DNA of 64,000 bases from Chromatiales bacterium (GCA_027076325.1 JALTJZ010000070.1:1-64000), one strand, 5' to 3'. Positions 29,354-38,314 are shown, counted from the first letter of the stretch. A program made the numbers and translations. The notes: generated by a model from the letters alone, not told the origin.

Positions 29354-30562
29354 TTAAATCACATCGAGCAGCTCTATCCAGTGCCTAACAGGAACCGATG
29401 ATTTTGTTTCAAGATGGAGTTGGCAACCAATGTTGGCGGTAACAATCATTTCTGGTTGTTCTTCTTGTAAAGCGGTCAGCTTATTGTTGAGCAGTTGTTG
29501 GGATAGTTTGGGCTGTAAAATAGAGTAGGTGCCTGATGAACCGCAGCAAAGATGGCTGTCAGTTACTTGTGTTAAGATATAGCCGGCCTGTTGCAGTATG
29601 GTTTCAACCAAACCGGTAATCTTTTGTGCATGCTGCAATGTACAGGGTGAATGAAATGCAACCCGTTTTCTTTGGTGGCTAGCAAATTTTTGCAAATCTT
29701 CTTTTATTAATATTTCACTGATGTCCTTACTCAAATGACTTATCTGTTTTGCTTTTTCTGCATAGGCAGGGTCGTCTGCAAATAATTCAGCGTACTCGTT
29801 TACCATCGCGCCACAACCGCTAGCAGTTATAACAATGGCTTCGGCACCGGCTTCTATATACGGCCACCACGCATCGATATTACGGCGCATATTATCCAGG
29901 CCGGCATTATGTGCGGATAAATGATAATTAACCGCACCACAACACCCCGCTTGTGGTGCACGTACGAGAGAGATACCTAAACGATTTAATACCCGTGCTG
30001 TGGCGGCATTGGTATCAGGTGTTGCCGCGGGTTGTGCGCAGCCCTCGAGTACAAGCATGGTGCGCTTGCTGGTGGCTTCTGGCCAGGGTGTTACGGGGCG
30101 TCGTGGGGGGATTTTTTTCTTTAATACTAATGGTAATAACGGTGATAAAATCTGTCCTGTTTTTAGCAATATTGCAAACAGTTTAGGCCGTGGTAAAATT
30201 TGCCGTAATGACCAACGCAGTAAGTTGTCTGTAATCGGCCGCTGTACTTGTTGCTCAATAATATCTCGGCCAATATCAAGTAAATGAGAATACCGTACTC
30301 CTGATGGGCAGGTTGTTTCACATGACCGGCAGCTTAAGCAGCGGTCAAGGTGGACTTGTGTTTTACGGGTGACTTTTGTGCCTTCCAATAAATTTTTAAT
30401 TAAATAAATTCGGCCACGTGGGCTGTCAAGTTCGTCGCCTAACAGTTGGTAAGTTGGGCAGGTTGCGGTGCAAAAGCCACAATGTACACAGTTTCTTAGA
30501 ATGCTATTTGCTTCCTGTGTTTCAGATTTATTCTGGAATTTTGAATGAATTGTTGTTTGCAT
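29354..30562 (-). CDS. glcF: Glycolate oxidase iron-sulfur subunit
   Basis: Electron-transfer subunit of the membrane-associated glycolate dehydrogenase. The 402 residues contain two 4Fe-4S sites: C25, C28, C31, C35 (CVHCGFCTATCP) and C76, C79, C82, C86 (CLSCRSCETTCP). Two cysteine-rich CCG domains follow (GCCGAVNYH and LCCGSSGTY). It is the third gene of glcDEF, 6 nt after glcE. The complex oxidises glycolate to glyoxylate and passes electrons to the quinone pool. Confidence 0.94.
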   Translation of the reverse strand: MQTTIHSKFQNKSETQEANSILRNCVHCGFCTATCPTYQLLGDELDSPRGRIYLIKNLLEGTKVTRKTQVHLDRCLSCRSCETTCPSGVRYSHLLDIGRDIIEQQVQRPITDNLLRWSLRQILPRPKLFAILLKTGQILSPLLPLVLKKKIPPRRPVTPWPEATSKRTMLVLEGCAQPAATPDTNAATARVLNRLGISLVRAPQAGCCGAVNYHLSAHNAGLDNMRRNIDAWWPYIEAGAEAIVITASGCGAMVNEYAELFADDPAYAEKAKQISHLSKDISEILIKEDLQKFASHQRKRVAFHSPCTLQHAQKITGLVETILQQAGYILTQVTDSHLCCGSSGTYSILQPKLSQQLLNNKLTALQEEQPEMIVTANIGCQLHLETKSSVPVRHWIELLDVI

Positions 30563-30568
30563 GGTAAT

Positions 30569-31627
30569 TTAAAATTCTTTATACATGCGGCCAGGGTTAA
30601 AAATGTTATTTGGGTCGAAGGCTTTTTTCAGGTTTTGGTGCAAGCTCAACATTTTTTCTTGTAATGGCTGAAATACATTTTGTTGGCGGTTACCATTACG
30701 AAAACAAGCTGCATGACCTCCAGTTGCCTGTATTGCTGTACGAATTTTTTCTGCCGGTTCGTTGCTGAGTAACCAGCGTTGCGCGCCCCCCCAATCTAAT
30801 AAACTCTTGCCGTCAATTTCCAGTGGTGGCGTACAGGGTGCCAGTGACAGGCGCCATAAGGGTAATGGTGAGTCAAAGAAAGGATGTGTGTGTTCATTTA
30901 CTTTATGCCAGAATGCATGACCACCATCATATTCATCGCCGCCTGTTTTTTGCTTTGCATTTGCAACACTGTTAGTTGTGCCGCATAGGCGCAGGTAAAG
31001 GCGGCCACCATCATAAAGTGAAGCCGACAAGGGAATCGATTTGGCAGAGCAACGCGCAATAGTGTCAAGCGCAGACTGCTCATTCAATTCTTTTACCAAT
31101 GTTATTTCTTTTTCGTTACATGGCAAAACCTTTAATGAAACTTCGAGCAACACGCCCATTGTACCCAGTGCTCCCGTCATTAATCTTGAAATATCATAAC
31201 CGGCAACATTCTTCATGACTTCGCCACCAAAACTAAGTATTTCGCCACGGCCATTAAGTAGTTTTATGCCAAGCACAAAGTCACGTGCGGCTCCGGCATA
31301 CGGACGGCGTGAGCCAGAAAAATTGCAGGCAATGGTGCCACCGAGTGTTGCTGCTTCTCCAAAGTGGGGCGGTTCAAACGGCAACATTTGATTGTTTTCA
31401 GCCAGTACTTTTTCTATTTCACTTAATGCTGTGCCGGCACGTGCGGTGATAACCAGTTCGGTTGGCTCATAGTTAAGGATGCCGGTATGGCCACTTACAT
31501 CCAGTTTTTTACCACTGGGTGTTCGCCCATAAAAATCTTTGCTGTTGCCACCGGTAATCTGCAATGCTGTTTTATTGGCATGTGCGTCAACAATTGTTTC
31601 CTGTAAGGTTTTTGAAATATCGTTCAT
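30569..31627 (-). CDS. glcE: Glycolate oxidase FAD-binding subunit
   Basis: 352 residues, a short FAD-binding type 4 protein. The FAD/ADP region runs from ALQITGGNSKDFYGR through ATLGGTIACNFSGSRRPYAGAARDFVLG, then GEVMKNVAGYDISRLMTGALGTMGVLLEVSLKVLP. It lacks much of the substrate domain found in GlcD, as usual for GlcE. Its ATG directly abuts the glcD stop, so translation is coupled. It is required with GlcD and GlcF for glycolate dehydrogenase activity in E. coli. Confidence 0.94.
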   Translation of the reverse strand: MNDISKTLQETIVDAHANKTALQITGGNSKDFYGRTPSGKKLDVSGHTGILNYEPTELVITARAGTALSEIEKVLAENNQMLPFEPPHFGEAATLGGTIACNFSGSRRPYAGAARDFVLGIKLLNGRGEILSFGGEVMKNVAGYDISRLMTGALGTMGVLLEVSLKVLPCNEKEITLVKELNEQSALDTIARCSAKSIPLSASLYDGGRLYLRLCGTTNSVANAKQKTGGDEYDGGHAFWHKVNEHTHPFFDSPLPLWRLSLAPCTPPLEIDGKSLLDWGGAQRWLLSNEPAEKIRTAIQATGGHAACFRNGNRQQNVFQPLQEKMLSLHQNLKKAFDPNNIFNPGRMYKEF

Positions 31628-33109
31628 TTAAAAACGCTCAAGTTCAGGAAAAGCCAACTCGCCATTATGTACATGCATGGCACCGAATTCGGCACAACGG
31701 TGCAAGGTTGGTACAGCTTTACCGGGGTTTAACAAACTTTTTTTATCAAAGGCAGCCTTAACCGCGTGGAATTGTTGTAATTCCAGAGTCTGGAATTGCA
31801 CACACATTTGATCGATCTTTTCGATACCCACACCGTGTTCACCTGTAATGGTGCCACCCACTTTAACGCAAAGTTCCAGGATTTTACCGCCAAACTCTTC
31901 GGTACGTTCAAGTTCACCGGGTTTGTTGGCATCGTATAAAATAAGCGGGTGCAGGTTGCCGTCGCCTGCGTGAAAAACATTGGCAACGGGTAACTTATAT
32001 TCAATCGACATATCGGTAATGCTTTTTAATACTTCAGGCAAACGTTTACGTGGGATGGTACCGTCCATGCAATAATAATCAGGTGAGATGCGCCCAACAG
32101 CAGGGAAGGCGGCTTTGCGTCCTTTCCAGAAAATCAGTCGTTCTTCTTCATCTTTTGCTGTACGTACTTGTATTGCGCCGCTACTGGATAAAATATTTCG
32201 AACCATTAAGACATGTTCAGACACATCTTCGTTCGTGCCGTCAAGCTCGCATAGCAAAATAGCAGCGGCATCCACAGGATAGCCGGCATGCACAAAGTCT
32301 TCGGCGGCTTTTATTGCGAGTGTATCCATCATTTCAAGGCCGGCAGGGATAATACCGGCTGCAATAATATCGCCAACGGCCGTACCGGCTTTTTCAATAT
32401 CATCGAAGGCGGCAAGAATAACCTGTGCGCGTTGCGGCATCGGCAGTAGTTTTACGGTCACTTCAATAATAACCCCAAGCATCCCTTCTGAACCTGTCAT
32501 TAATGCCAGCAGATCAAAGCCGGGGGAATCCAGACCACTGCTACCAATGGTGACGAGTTCACCATCCATAGTGATCATTTTTAATTGCTGAATGTTATGT
32601 ACGGTTAAACCGTATTTAAGGCAATGCACGCCACCCGAATTTTCGGCAACGTTTCCACCAATGGTACAGGCGATTTGTGATGAAGGGTCGGGGGCATAAT
32701 ATAAATTAAATTTTTGACTGGCCTGCGATATTGCAAGGTTTCGAACACCGGGTTGCACGCATGCTGTGCGGTTATCAGGATCAATATTTAAAATTTTATT
32801 AAATTTTGCAAGGCCAAGCAAAATACCATTATCCAATGGCAATGCACCACCAGATAACCCGGTTCCTGCGCCGCGTGCAACAACGGGGATTTCACGTTTG
32901 TAGCAAAGACAAAGAATAGCCTGCACTTGCTCAACCGTTTCGGGCAGAACGACTATAAGTGGAATATGCCGGTAGGCCGATAAGCCATCACATTCATACG
33001 GATATAAATCTTCAGCTTCGTGTAGCACGGAATCTTTGGGTAAGAGTGCAAATAATTCGTTTAATAACGCATTTTTATCGAATGCCTGTGATTTATTATG
33101 TGTATTCAT
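31628..33109 (-). CDS. glcD: Glycolate oxidase catalytic subunit
   Basis: 493-residue FAD-linked oxidase with the type 4 FAD domain (VPVVARGAGTGLSGGALPLDNGILLGL, CTIGGNVAENSGGVHCLKYGLT) and the C-terminal substrate domain (NVFHAGDGNLHPLILYD, TGEHGVGIEKIDQM). The HGVG and GDGN motifs are characteristic of GlcD and D-lactate dehydrogenase relatives; the glcE-glcF neighbours decide for glycolate. It is first in the operon. A decayed IclR-type regulator lies divergently 100 bp upstream. Confidence 0.95.
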   Translation of the reverse strand: MNTHNKSQAFDKNALLNELFALLPKDSVLHEAEDLYPYECDGLSAYRHIPLIVVLPETVEQVQAILCLCYKREIPVVARGAGTGLSGGALPLDNGILLGLAKFNKILNIDPDNRTACVQPGVRNLAISQASQKFNLYYAPDPSSQIACTIGGNVAENSGGVHCLKYGLTVHNIQQLKMITMDGELVTIGSSGLDSPGFDLLALMTGSEGMLGVIIEVTVKLLPMPQRAQVILAAFDDIEKAGTAVGDIIAAGIIPAGLEMMDTLAIKAAEDFVHAGYPVDAAAILLCELDGTNEDVSEHVLMVRNILSSSGAIQVRTAKDEEERLIFWKGRKAAFPAVGRISPDYYCMDGTIPRKRLPEVLKSITDMSIEYKLPVANVFHAGDGNLHPLILYDANKPGELERTEEFGGKILELCVKVGGTITGEHGVGIEKIDQMCVQFQTLELQQFHAVKAAFDKKSLLNPGKAVPTLHRCAEFGAMHVHNGELAFPELERF

Positions 33110-33209
33110 TTTAAATCTTGCTTAAATAACTAATGTGTATATTACAAGAAAAGGCATGTTTAGCATACAAAGTAATCTATGTTTCTATTTTATAATTTGA
33201 GGTGATTAT

Positions 33210-33390
33210 ATGAAAAGAGGGGGGGGGTACGAACAGCACAACTTCAATACAAGCAATTGATCGTATGGCATTAGCGCTCGATATTATTGCCCAACATGAC
33301 GATACTGTGAGTTTAAAAATTATTTCCGCAGAGAGTGGGTTACACAGTTAAATGGCTTATCGAACACTTGCTTCCCTCGTTTTTACCTGA
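33210..33390 (+). pseudogene. IclR-family regulator remnant (N-terminal HTH only)
   Basis: A strong GAGGTGAT ribosome binding site precedes ATG 33210. A run of nine G (33219-33227) then puts the start out of frame with an IclR helix-turn-helix: TSIQAIDRMALALDIIAQHDD, SLKIISAESGLHS, an in-frame TAA (33349-33351), then MAYRTLASLVFT and a stop at 33390. SIQAIDR, the SLK..SAESGLH recognition region and the AYRTLASL helix match the IclR consensus across the stop. One fewer G would restore the start frame, but the TAA and missing effector domain show decay. Its divergent place beside glcD suggests it once regulated glycolate use. Confidence 0.72.
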
Positions 33391-33437
33391 TTTATTTAGT
33401 ATAATTCAGGCTTATCCAGTTACCTGAGGTTTTTCCT

Positions 33438-34310
33438 GTGTCCAAACCCGATGTGTTTATTTTTGAAGTGTCTCAAAAAAATTTTTCGTCTTCTGTTGTT
33501 GAAAACTCCTATAAACTCCCTGTTTTAGTCGAGTTTATGGGTGTGTGGTCGGGGCCATGCATTGCAATGTCCGATAACCTTGCAAAACTCGCAACTGAAT
33601 TTGCAGGTGAGTTTATTTTTGCAAAGGTTGATATTGATGAACAACCTGAGCTTAAAGCAGAATATGCGATTGAAAATGTGCCAACGCTCAAGGTATTTAA
33701 AGGTGGTGAGGTTGTTAAAACTGAATATGGTTTTATGAAAGATGATGAGCTGCGTGTATTGCTGAAAGATTATAGTATTTACAACAAGATGGACGACATT
33801 CGCCTGCAAGCTCGTAATAAACATTTAAAGGGTGAAACGGTAGAAGCGATAACGTTGCTTACCCAGGCAATTCAACAAACGCCAACTGATACAGGAATTG
33901 CAATGGACATGGTGCAAATATTTCTTGATATTAACGAGCTGGAGCAGGCAAAAAGTTTGTTTAATCGTTTACCGGATTCAGACAAGCAAAGTGACATGGG
34001 CAGTGTGTTGCTTGGCCAATTAACTTTTCGTGAGCTGGCTTCTAAAACAAAAGGGAAAAATGCCTTATTAACATTGATTGATAGTGATGCCACCAATTTT
34101 GATGCACGCTTCGATCTGGCGATTTGTTATATTGCCGAGCATGATTATAAACAAGCCATGGAACATTTGTTTACTCTCTTTGAACAAAATCCGGGGTATA
34201 AAGAGGGGGCGGCAAAGGAAATGATTATAAACCTGTCTAACATGCTGGCCGTTAACGAGCCTGAACTATCAAAAGAGTTTCGTCAACGGCTTGCCTCTCA
34301 GTCGAATTAG
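33438..34310 (+). CDS. cnoX: Thioredoxin-fold/TPR chaperone, CnoX (YbbN) type
   Basis: 290 residues: a thioredoxin domain (about 1-110) followed by TPR-like helices. The active site is WSGPC, so the first cysteine is replaced by Ser38 while Cys41 remains. E. coli CnoX likewise lacks a redox CxxC and acts as a stress holdase that hands clients to GroEL and DnaK. The conserved cis-Pro region ENVPTLKVFKGGE and C-terminal TPR (NFDARFDLAICYIAEHDYKQAMEHL region) are present. I use GTG 33438, with GAGG 8 nt upstream. Confidence 0.88.
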   Translation: MSKPDVFIFEVSQKNFSSSVVENSYKLPVLVEFMGVWSGPCIAMSDNLAKLATEFAGEFIFAKVDIDEQPELKAEYAIENVPTLKVFKGGEVVKTEYGFMKDDELRVLLKDYSIYNKMDDIRLQARNKHLKGETVEAITLLTQAIQQTPTDTGIAMDMVQIFLDINELEQAKSLFNRLPDSDKQSDMGSVLLGQLTFRELASKTKGKNALLTLIDSDATNFDARFDLAICYIAEHDYKQAMEHLFTLFEQNPGYKEGAAKEMIINLSNMLAVNEPELSKEFRQRLASQSN

Positions 34311-34375
34311 CTTTGTTAATATTTGCTACACGATAGTTTGTTCTGTGATTAGAGTTTTTTTAATGGAGCTGAATA

Positions 34376-35206
34376 GTGCAGGTTAAAAAACCGTTAGCAA
34401 ATATTTTTTCGCTCATTGTTATTAGTGTTTTGCTATTAAATGCCTGGTTTTATTTTATGCAACCTCGCATGATGTTTTATCCTTATAAAAAACTTGATGC
34501 CACACCATCAGACTGGGGGCTGGCTTATGAAAATGTTAAGCTGGTTACATCTGATAACATTGAGTTACATGGTTGGTATTTACCAGCTAACAATGCCAGA
34601 CAGGTTGTGCTGTTTTTTCATGGTAATGGCGGCAATATTTCTCATCGAGGCAGTTCATTAAAAATATTTCATAACCTGGGTTTGAATGTATTGATTTTTG
34701 ATTACCGTGGTTATGGTTTAAGTAAGGGAAAACCGACTGAACAAGGTTTATACCTTGATGCGATGGCTGCCTGGCAGTACCTGGTAAAGCAACGTGGTTA
34801 TACAGAAACAGATATTATTATTTTTGGCCGCTCAATGGGCGCGGCAGTGGCAACGCAACTGGCAAGTCAGGTTCAACCCGGTGCATTAATCGTTGAATCT
34901 GCCTTTAGTTCTGTAAAAGATATGGCGAGTAAAATATTACCGCTTGTTTATAAATTGATTTATTTACGTTACGATTTCAATACGGAATCTATTATTAAAC
35001 AGGTGAGAGTACCTGTTCTTGTTATGCATAGCCCGGGTGATGAAATTGTTCCTTTTCAGTTTGGTAAAAAAGTTTTTGCCGCTGCAAATGCACCAAAGGA
35101 TTTTTATGAATTACAGGGTAGCCATAATAATGGTTTTATGCAAAGCATGCCCGGCTACCAACAGGCGATAGAGTCATTTTTCCAGGAAAAAAGCAATCAA
35201 AAATAA
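34376..35206 (+). CDS. Alpha/beta hydrolase, YfhR/BEM46-like
   Basis: 276 residues. One N-terminal membrane helix (IFSLIVISVLLLNAWFYFM) is followed by a serine-hydrolase fold: VVLFFHGNGGNISHRG (oxyanion HGNGG), the nucleophile elbow FGRSMGAAVA (Ser in GRSMG), the acid in HSPGDEIVP and the final histidine in GSHNNGF. The fold and order match the membrane-anchored YfhR/BEM46 group of unknown substrate. GTG 34376 follows GGAGCTGAATA. It stands alone between cnoX and the convergent dioxygenase gene. Confidence 0.87.
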   Translation: MQVKKPLANIFSLIVISVLLLNAWFYFMQPRMMFYPYKKLDATPSDWGLAYENVKLVTSDNIELHGWYLPANNARQVVLFFHGNGGNISHRGSSLKIFHNLGLNVLIFDYRGYGLSKGKPTEQGLYLDAMAAWQYLVKQRGYTETDIIIFGRSMGAAVATQLASQVQPGALIVESAFSSVKDMASKILPLVYKLIYLRYDFNTESIIKQVRVPVLVMHSPGDEIVPFQFGKKVFAAANAPKDFYELQGSHNNGFMQSMPGYQQAIESFFQEKSNQK

Positions 35207-35354
35207 TCGCTTAAAAATGTGCTGCCAATACTGGAATAAATCGCCATCATTATGAAGTTACAGTGTTCTCTCGCAATAGGCAGGCAACGCTAAATTTCCT
35301 GGGTTATATTTCATGGCGCACATGATAGTGTGTGAACCCTGCACAAACCTGGTG

Positions 35355-36275
35355 TTAATTATCGAGCACACCCGTGTCATTCAGACGGTTAAAATAGCGT
35401 GCACGATAAAAATGTCGCTTGTATATTTCATTGTCTGTAAAGGCGGCGCGATCATGAAGTACATTGTTACTGATTAACCCCATACCGGCTTCAAGTAGCC
35501 CACGAAAAATGTAGGGTGATAAACTGTTAAGAATTTTTCTCAAACAATCCAGTGCTTCAAGGGTTAGAGGGTCATTGCTCCAGATAACATTGTTAACGCG
35601 AATGGTATAACGCATATGGAGATCGCCACTTGCAGTAATGCTGAATACCGGCCCAGACTCTTCTACACGTGCAATTTTACCGGCTTCAATTCGAGCTGGA
35701 ATGGTTAGCACGTTTGGTTGCATAAGTGCGCGAATATAATCCGGGTTCTTTTCCCGGAGCATAATGTAGGCGATTTCGTGATCCATTAACGCATTTTCTC
35801 CGCCTTGTGCTGCACGTTGTACAACATGCAGTAACAGGGCATTGATCTGTTTGTTGTTGGCATTGTAATAGCCATCGGTGTGCCAGTTTATTGCATGGTT
35901 GGTGTACGGAATATAACGTTGCCGTACGCCTTCTGTTGCAACGGTGAGTGATGTTAAGCCATTGTCATCTGCCAGCCAGTTGCTATCAAGGTTGTTTGCA
36001 CCAAAGTAACGGCCTATTGCTAATGGGATTTCAGGATCTGGATTTGACCCCATTTTGCTGGCATAAATAACCATATTGGTTTTTCGGCAATGTTGCAGTA
36101 ATGCCTGGTGCTCGGATTTTGTAAGTGCGCGTGGGTCATTAATTTCAACAACCAGATCGCCAATATCCTGAGGGTAGCCGGTAAGTTTTCGATCTCGCCA
36201 TGCTTCGTAAATGTCCTTATTTTCATGATAAAAGGGACTGTTTCTTGTGTGGGGGTTAAATGCAAGCTTTGTCAT
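35355..36275 (-). CDS. TauD/TfdA-family Fe(II)/2-oxoglutarate dioxygenase
   Basis: 306 residues from ATG 36275; the frame runs on to TTG 36305 without support. The iron facial triad is visible: H132 and D134 in INWHTDGYY and H274 in NVLHDRAAF. The arginine that binds 2-oxoglutarate is probably among HFYRARYF near the C-terminus. TauD/TfdA enzymes hydroxylate sulfonates, herbicides, amino acids and others, so the substrate is open. An FNR/ANR-type box lies 64-77 bp upstream, which is notable for an oxygen-dependent enzyme. The gene is divergent from a small HMA-like protein gene. Confidence 0.85.
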   Translation of the reverse strand: MTKLAFNPHTRNSPFYHENKDIYEAWRDRKLTGYPQDIGDLVVEINDPRALTKSEHQALLQHCRKTNMVIYASKMGSNPDPEIPLAIGRYFGANNLDSNWLADDNGLTSLTVATEGVRQRYIPYTNHAINWHTDGYYNANNKQINALLLHVVQRAAQGGENALMDHEIAYIMLREKNPDYIRALMQPNVLTIPARIEAGKIARVEESGPVFSITASGDLHMRYTIRVNNVIWSNDPLTLEALDCLRKILNSLSPYIFRGLLEAGMGLISNNVLHDRAAFTDNEIYKRHFYRARYFNRLNDTGVLDN

Positions 36276-36338
36276 ATTGAGCCTTTTTACTGGAGTTAAT
36301 CGCAAGGCATAAACTAACCTTGTTAACCCATGGGTGGG

Positions 36339-36352
36339 TTGATCTTGATCAA
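36339..36352. promoter_or_regulatory. FNR/ANR-type box, perfect match
   Basis: TTGAT-CTTG-ATCAA matches the FNR/ANR consensus TTGAT-N4-ATCAA at all ten specified bases. Its centre is about 70 bp upstream of the dioxygenase start codon on the minus strand, which leaves room for a class II promoter with the box near -41. The regulator gene is not in this window. Confidence 0.75.
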
Positions 36353-36403
36353 TAATGTTCTGTTTTGCTCAAATTAAATATAAATTCCCCAGCGCACTTA
36401 TTA

Positions 36404-36417
36404 TTGATATAGATCAC
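36404..36417. promoter_or_regulatory. FNR/ANR-type box, one mismatch
   Basis: TTGAT-ATAG-ATCAC matches the FNR/ANR consensus at nine of ten specified bases. It lies about 94 bp upstream of the plus-strand ATG at 36511 and 51 bp from the first box, so each divergent gene could have its own box. Confidence 0.6.
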
Positions 36418-36510
36418 GCTAACGGGATTCAGTATCCGCGACTGCTTGCAATCATTTCAAGAACGACTATTCCTTATTATATAAGCAACACAATTCAGGA
36501 GTGACTGACA

Positions 36511-36732
36511 ATGAACAGCATTACTGTTTACATCGATGAAACGCTTGGTGTACAGGAAATAGCTAAACTTAAGCGTGATATACTGGCTATACCGCATGTT
36601 ACCGATGTTGAGCATCCTCGCCATGATGAACACGATTTAACGATTGATTATGAACCTCACACAACTTTACCCGGTTTGGTGCTGCAAACATTGCGGTCAC
36701 GGGGGTTTCATCCGGATGTTACATCGGCATAA
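36511..36732 (+). CDS. Small HMA-like protein without CxxC
   Basis: 73 residues with a ferredoxin-like beta-alpha-beta pattern of heavy-metal-associated domains: NSITVYIDETLGVQEIAKLKRDILAIPHVTDVEH and a final LPGLVLQTLRSRGFHPDV. The metal-binding CxxC loop is replaced by DETLGV and there are no cysteines; the middle is histidine-rich (HPRHDEHD). It may bind metal through histidine or serve as a protein-interaction module. AGGAG lies 11 nt before the ATG. FNR-type boxes upstream suggest induction at low oxygen. It is convergent with dbpA, 1 nt away. Confidence 0.75.
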   Translation: MNSITVYIDETLGVQEIAKLKRDILAIPHVTDVEHPRHDEHDLTIDYEPHTTLPGLVLQTLRSRGFHPDVTSA

Positions 36733-36733
36733 G

Positions 36734-38116
36734 TTAGCGTAACTTTCTGACTTTAAATTTTCGGCCTTTAATTTTACCTTCGGATAAAATGCTTAAGGCC
36801 TGTTTTGCGACAGCGCGTTCGATAGCAACGTATGCCAGTGTGTCAAAAATATCAATTTTACCAATCTGCTTGCCCTGTAGCTGGTTATTGGCTGTCAATG
36901 CACCCAGTATGTCACCGGCACGTATTTTATTTTTGCGGCCACCCTTTATATTAAGAGTAACCATGGGTGGTGTGGGTTTAAAACTTTTTCGTGGGCTGAG
37001 TGAATTTGTTTTTTTAATTTTAACCGCACTGTTCTGGTATTCTTCTATGCTATTTACTTTGGGTGCTTCGGAGGCCATAAATAAACTCAAGGCTAAACCT
37101 TCGTTACCTGCCCGGCCAGTACGACCAATGCGGTGAATATGTATTTCCGGGTCATGCGGCAACTCAAAGTTAACCACGGCTTGAAGATCTTTTATGTCCA
37201 GCCCGCGTGCTGCCACATCGGTTGCGATTAATATCGAACTGCTTTTATTGGAAAACTGTACCAGTACCTGATCGCGGTCTTTTTGTTCAAGGTCGCCATG
37301 CAAGGCTAAGGCATGAAAGCCCTGTTGCCATAATTCGTTAGCCAGTTCCTGACATTGCTGCTTTCGATTACAAAACACCACAGTCGATTCCGGTTTGTAA
37401 TGTTGTAGCAAGGCAATAAGTGTTCTGGTTCGCTCGCCTTTTTGTATTTCATAAAAGATCTGCTTAATTTTATTGTTGTTGTGGGCGGTTTCGACGCGAA
37501 TATCAACCGGGTTCGTTTGAATGACATCACTGATTTTTTTAATACCCTCCGGATAGGTTGCCGAGAACAGCAAGGTTTGTCTTTGTGAGGGGGTAAAATT
37601 AATAATACTTAGAATATCTTCCTGAAACCCCATATCGAGCATACGGTCGGCTTCATCGAGTACCAGCGTTTTCAAGTTATTGAGTTCTAAAGCACCCTTT
37701 TGTAAGTGTTTTAAAACCCGCCCTGGTGTGCCCACCACAATGTGTGGGTTGTGTTCCAGTGAAGCCAGCTGTGGGGCGATAGGTTTACCACCACATAAGC
37801 TGATAATTTTAGTGTTGGGAATGGCGCGTGCCAGTCGGCGTACTTCTTTACTCACCTGATCGGCCAATTCACGGGTGGGGCAAAGTACCAGTGCCTGTGT
37901 TTGGTAGCTGCGGGCTTCAAGTTGATGTAACAAACCAATGGCAAAAGCCGCAGTTTTGCCACTGCCGGTTTTAGCCTGCGCCAGCACGTCTTTACCTTTT
38001 AATATGGGGGGCAAGCTCTGTCGTTGTATTGGCGTCATGGACTGGTATCCCAAAGACTTAATATTGGCTATAAATTCGGGTGATAAGGGTAAAGACAAAA
38101 AGGCAGTTGCGGTCAT
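36734..38116 (-). CDS. dbpA: DEAD-box ATP-dependent RNA helicase DbpA
   Basis: About 460 residues. Helicase core: Q motif (GYQSMTPIQRQSLPPIL), motif I AQAKTGSGKTAAF, PTRELADQ, motif II VLDEADRMLD, SATYPEG, and HRIGRTGRAG. The C-terminal 75 residues are the DbpA RNA-binding domain (MVTLNIKGGRKNKIRAGDILGAL to GRKFKVRKLR), which targets hairpin 92 of 23S rRNA during 50S assembly. I start at 38116 (MTATAFLSL) by homology; the frame extends to 38170 and the ribosome binding site is unclear. Confidence 0.92.
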   Translation of the reverse strand: MTATAFLSLPLSPEFIANIKSLGYQSMTPIQRQSLPPILKGKDVLAQAKTGSGKTAAFAIGLLHQLEARSYQTQALVLCPTRELADQVSKEVRRLARAIPNTKIISLCGGKPIAPQLASLEHNPHIVVGTPGRVLKHLQKGALELNNLKTLVLDEADRMLDMGFQEDILSIINFTPSQRQTLLFSATYPEGIKKISDVIQTNPVDIRVETAHNNNKIKQIFYEIQKGERTRTLIALLQHYKPESTVVFCNRKQQCQELANELWQQGFHALALHGDLEQKDRDQVLVQFSNKSSSILIATDVAARGLDIKDLQAVVNFELPHDPEIHIHRIGRTGRAGNEGLALSLFMASEAPKVNSIEEYQNSAVKIKKTNSLSPRKSFKPTPPMVTLNIKGGRKNKIRAGDILGALTANNQLQGKQIGKIDIFDTLAYVAIERAVAKQALSILSEGKIKGRKFKVRKLR

Positions 38117-38261
38117 TTGGAGGCTCGAAAAAATTGCTGACATAATAGTGGGAAAAGCGCAGCGCATCATAGCAGATTAAGCTAAGCGGTGCTTTTCGCT
38201 GTCTGTAACTGGTCTTAGTGTAAAATTTGCGGTATTTGTATACAAAATAGCTCTAAAGCAC

Positions 38262-38288
38262 TAAAGGTTGGCATTTAGCAACCGCTAT
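38262..38288 (+). promoter_or_regulatory. Candidate sigma-28 (FliA) promoter for mcp
   Basis: TAAAGGTT (38262-38269), 11 bp, then ACCGCTAT (38281-38288). This compares with the flagellar sigma consensus TAAAGTTT-N11-GCCGATAA at seven of eight and five of eight bases, with exact spacing. It lies about 87 bp before the chemoreceptor start, a gene type commonly under FliA. The -10 match is only moderate. Confidence 0.4.
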
Positions 38289-38314
38289 TAATGATTGATT
38301 ATTGATGTAATTGG

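Noticed and set aside
33210-33260. Functional phase-variable regulator gene via the G9 tract
   Set aside because: Changing the tract would restore the start frame, but an in-frame TAA within the HTH and the missing effector domain make it a remnant either way.
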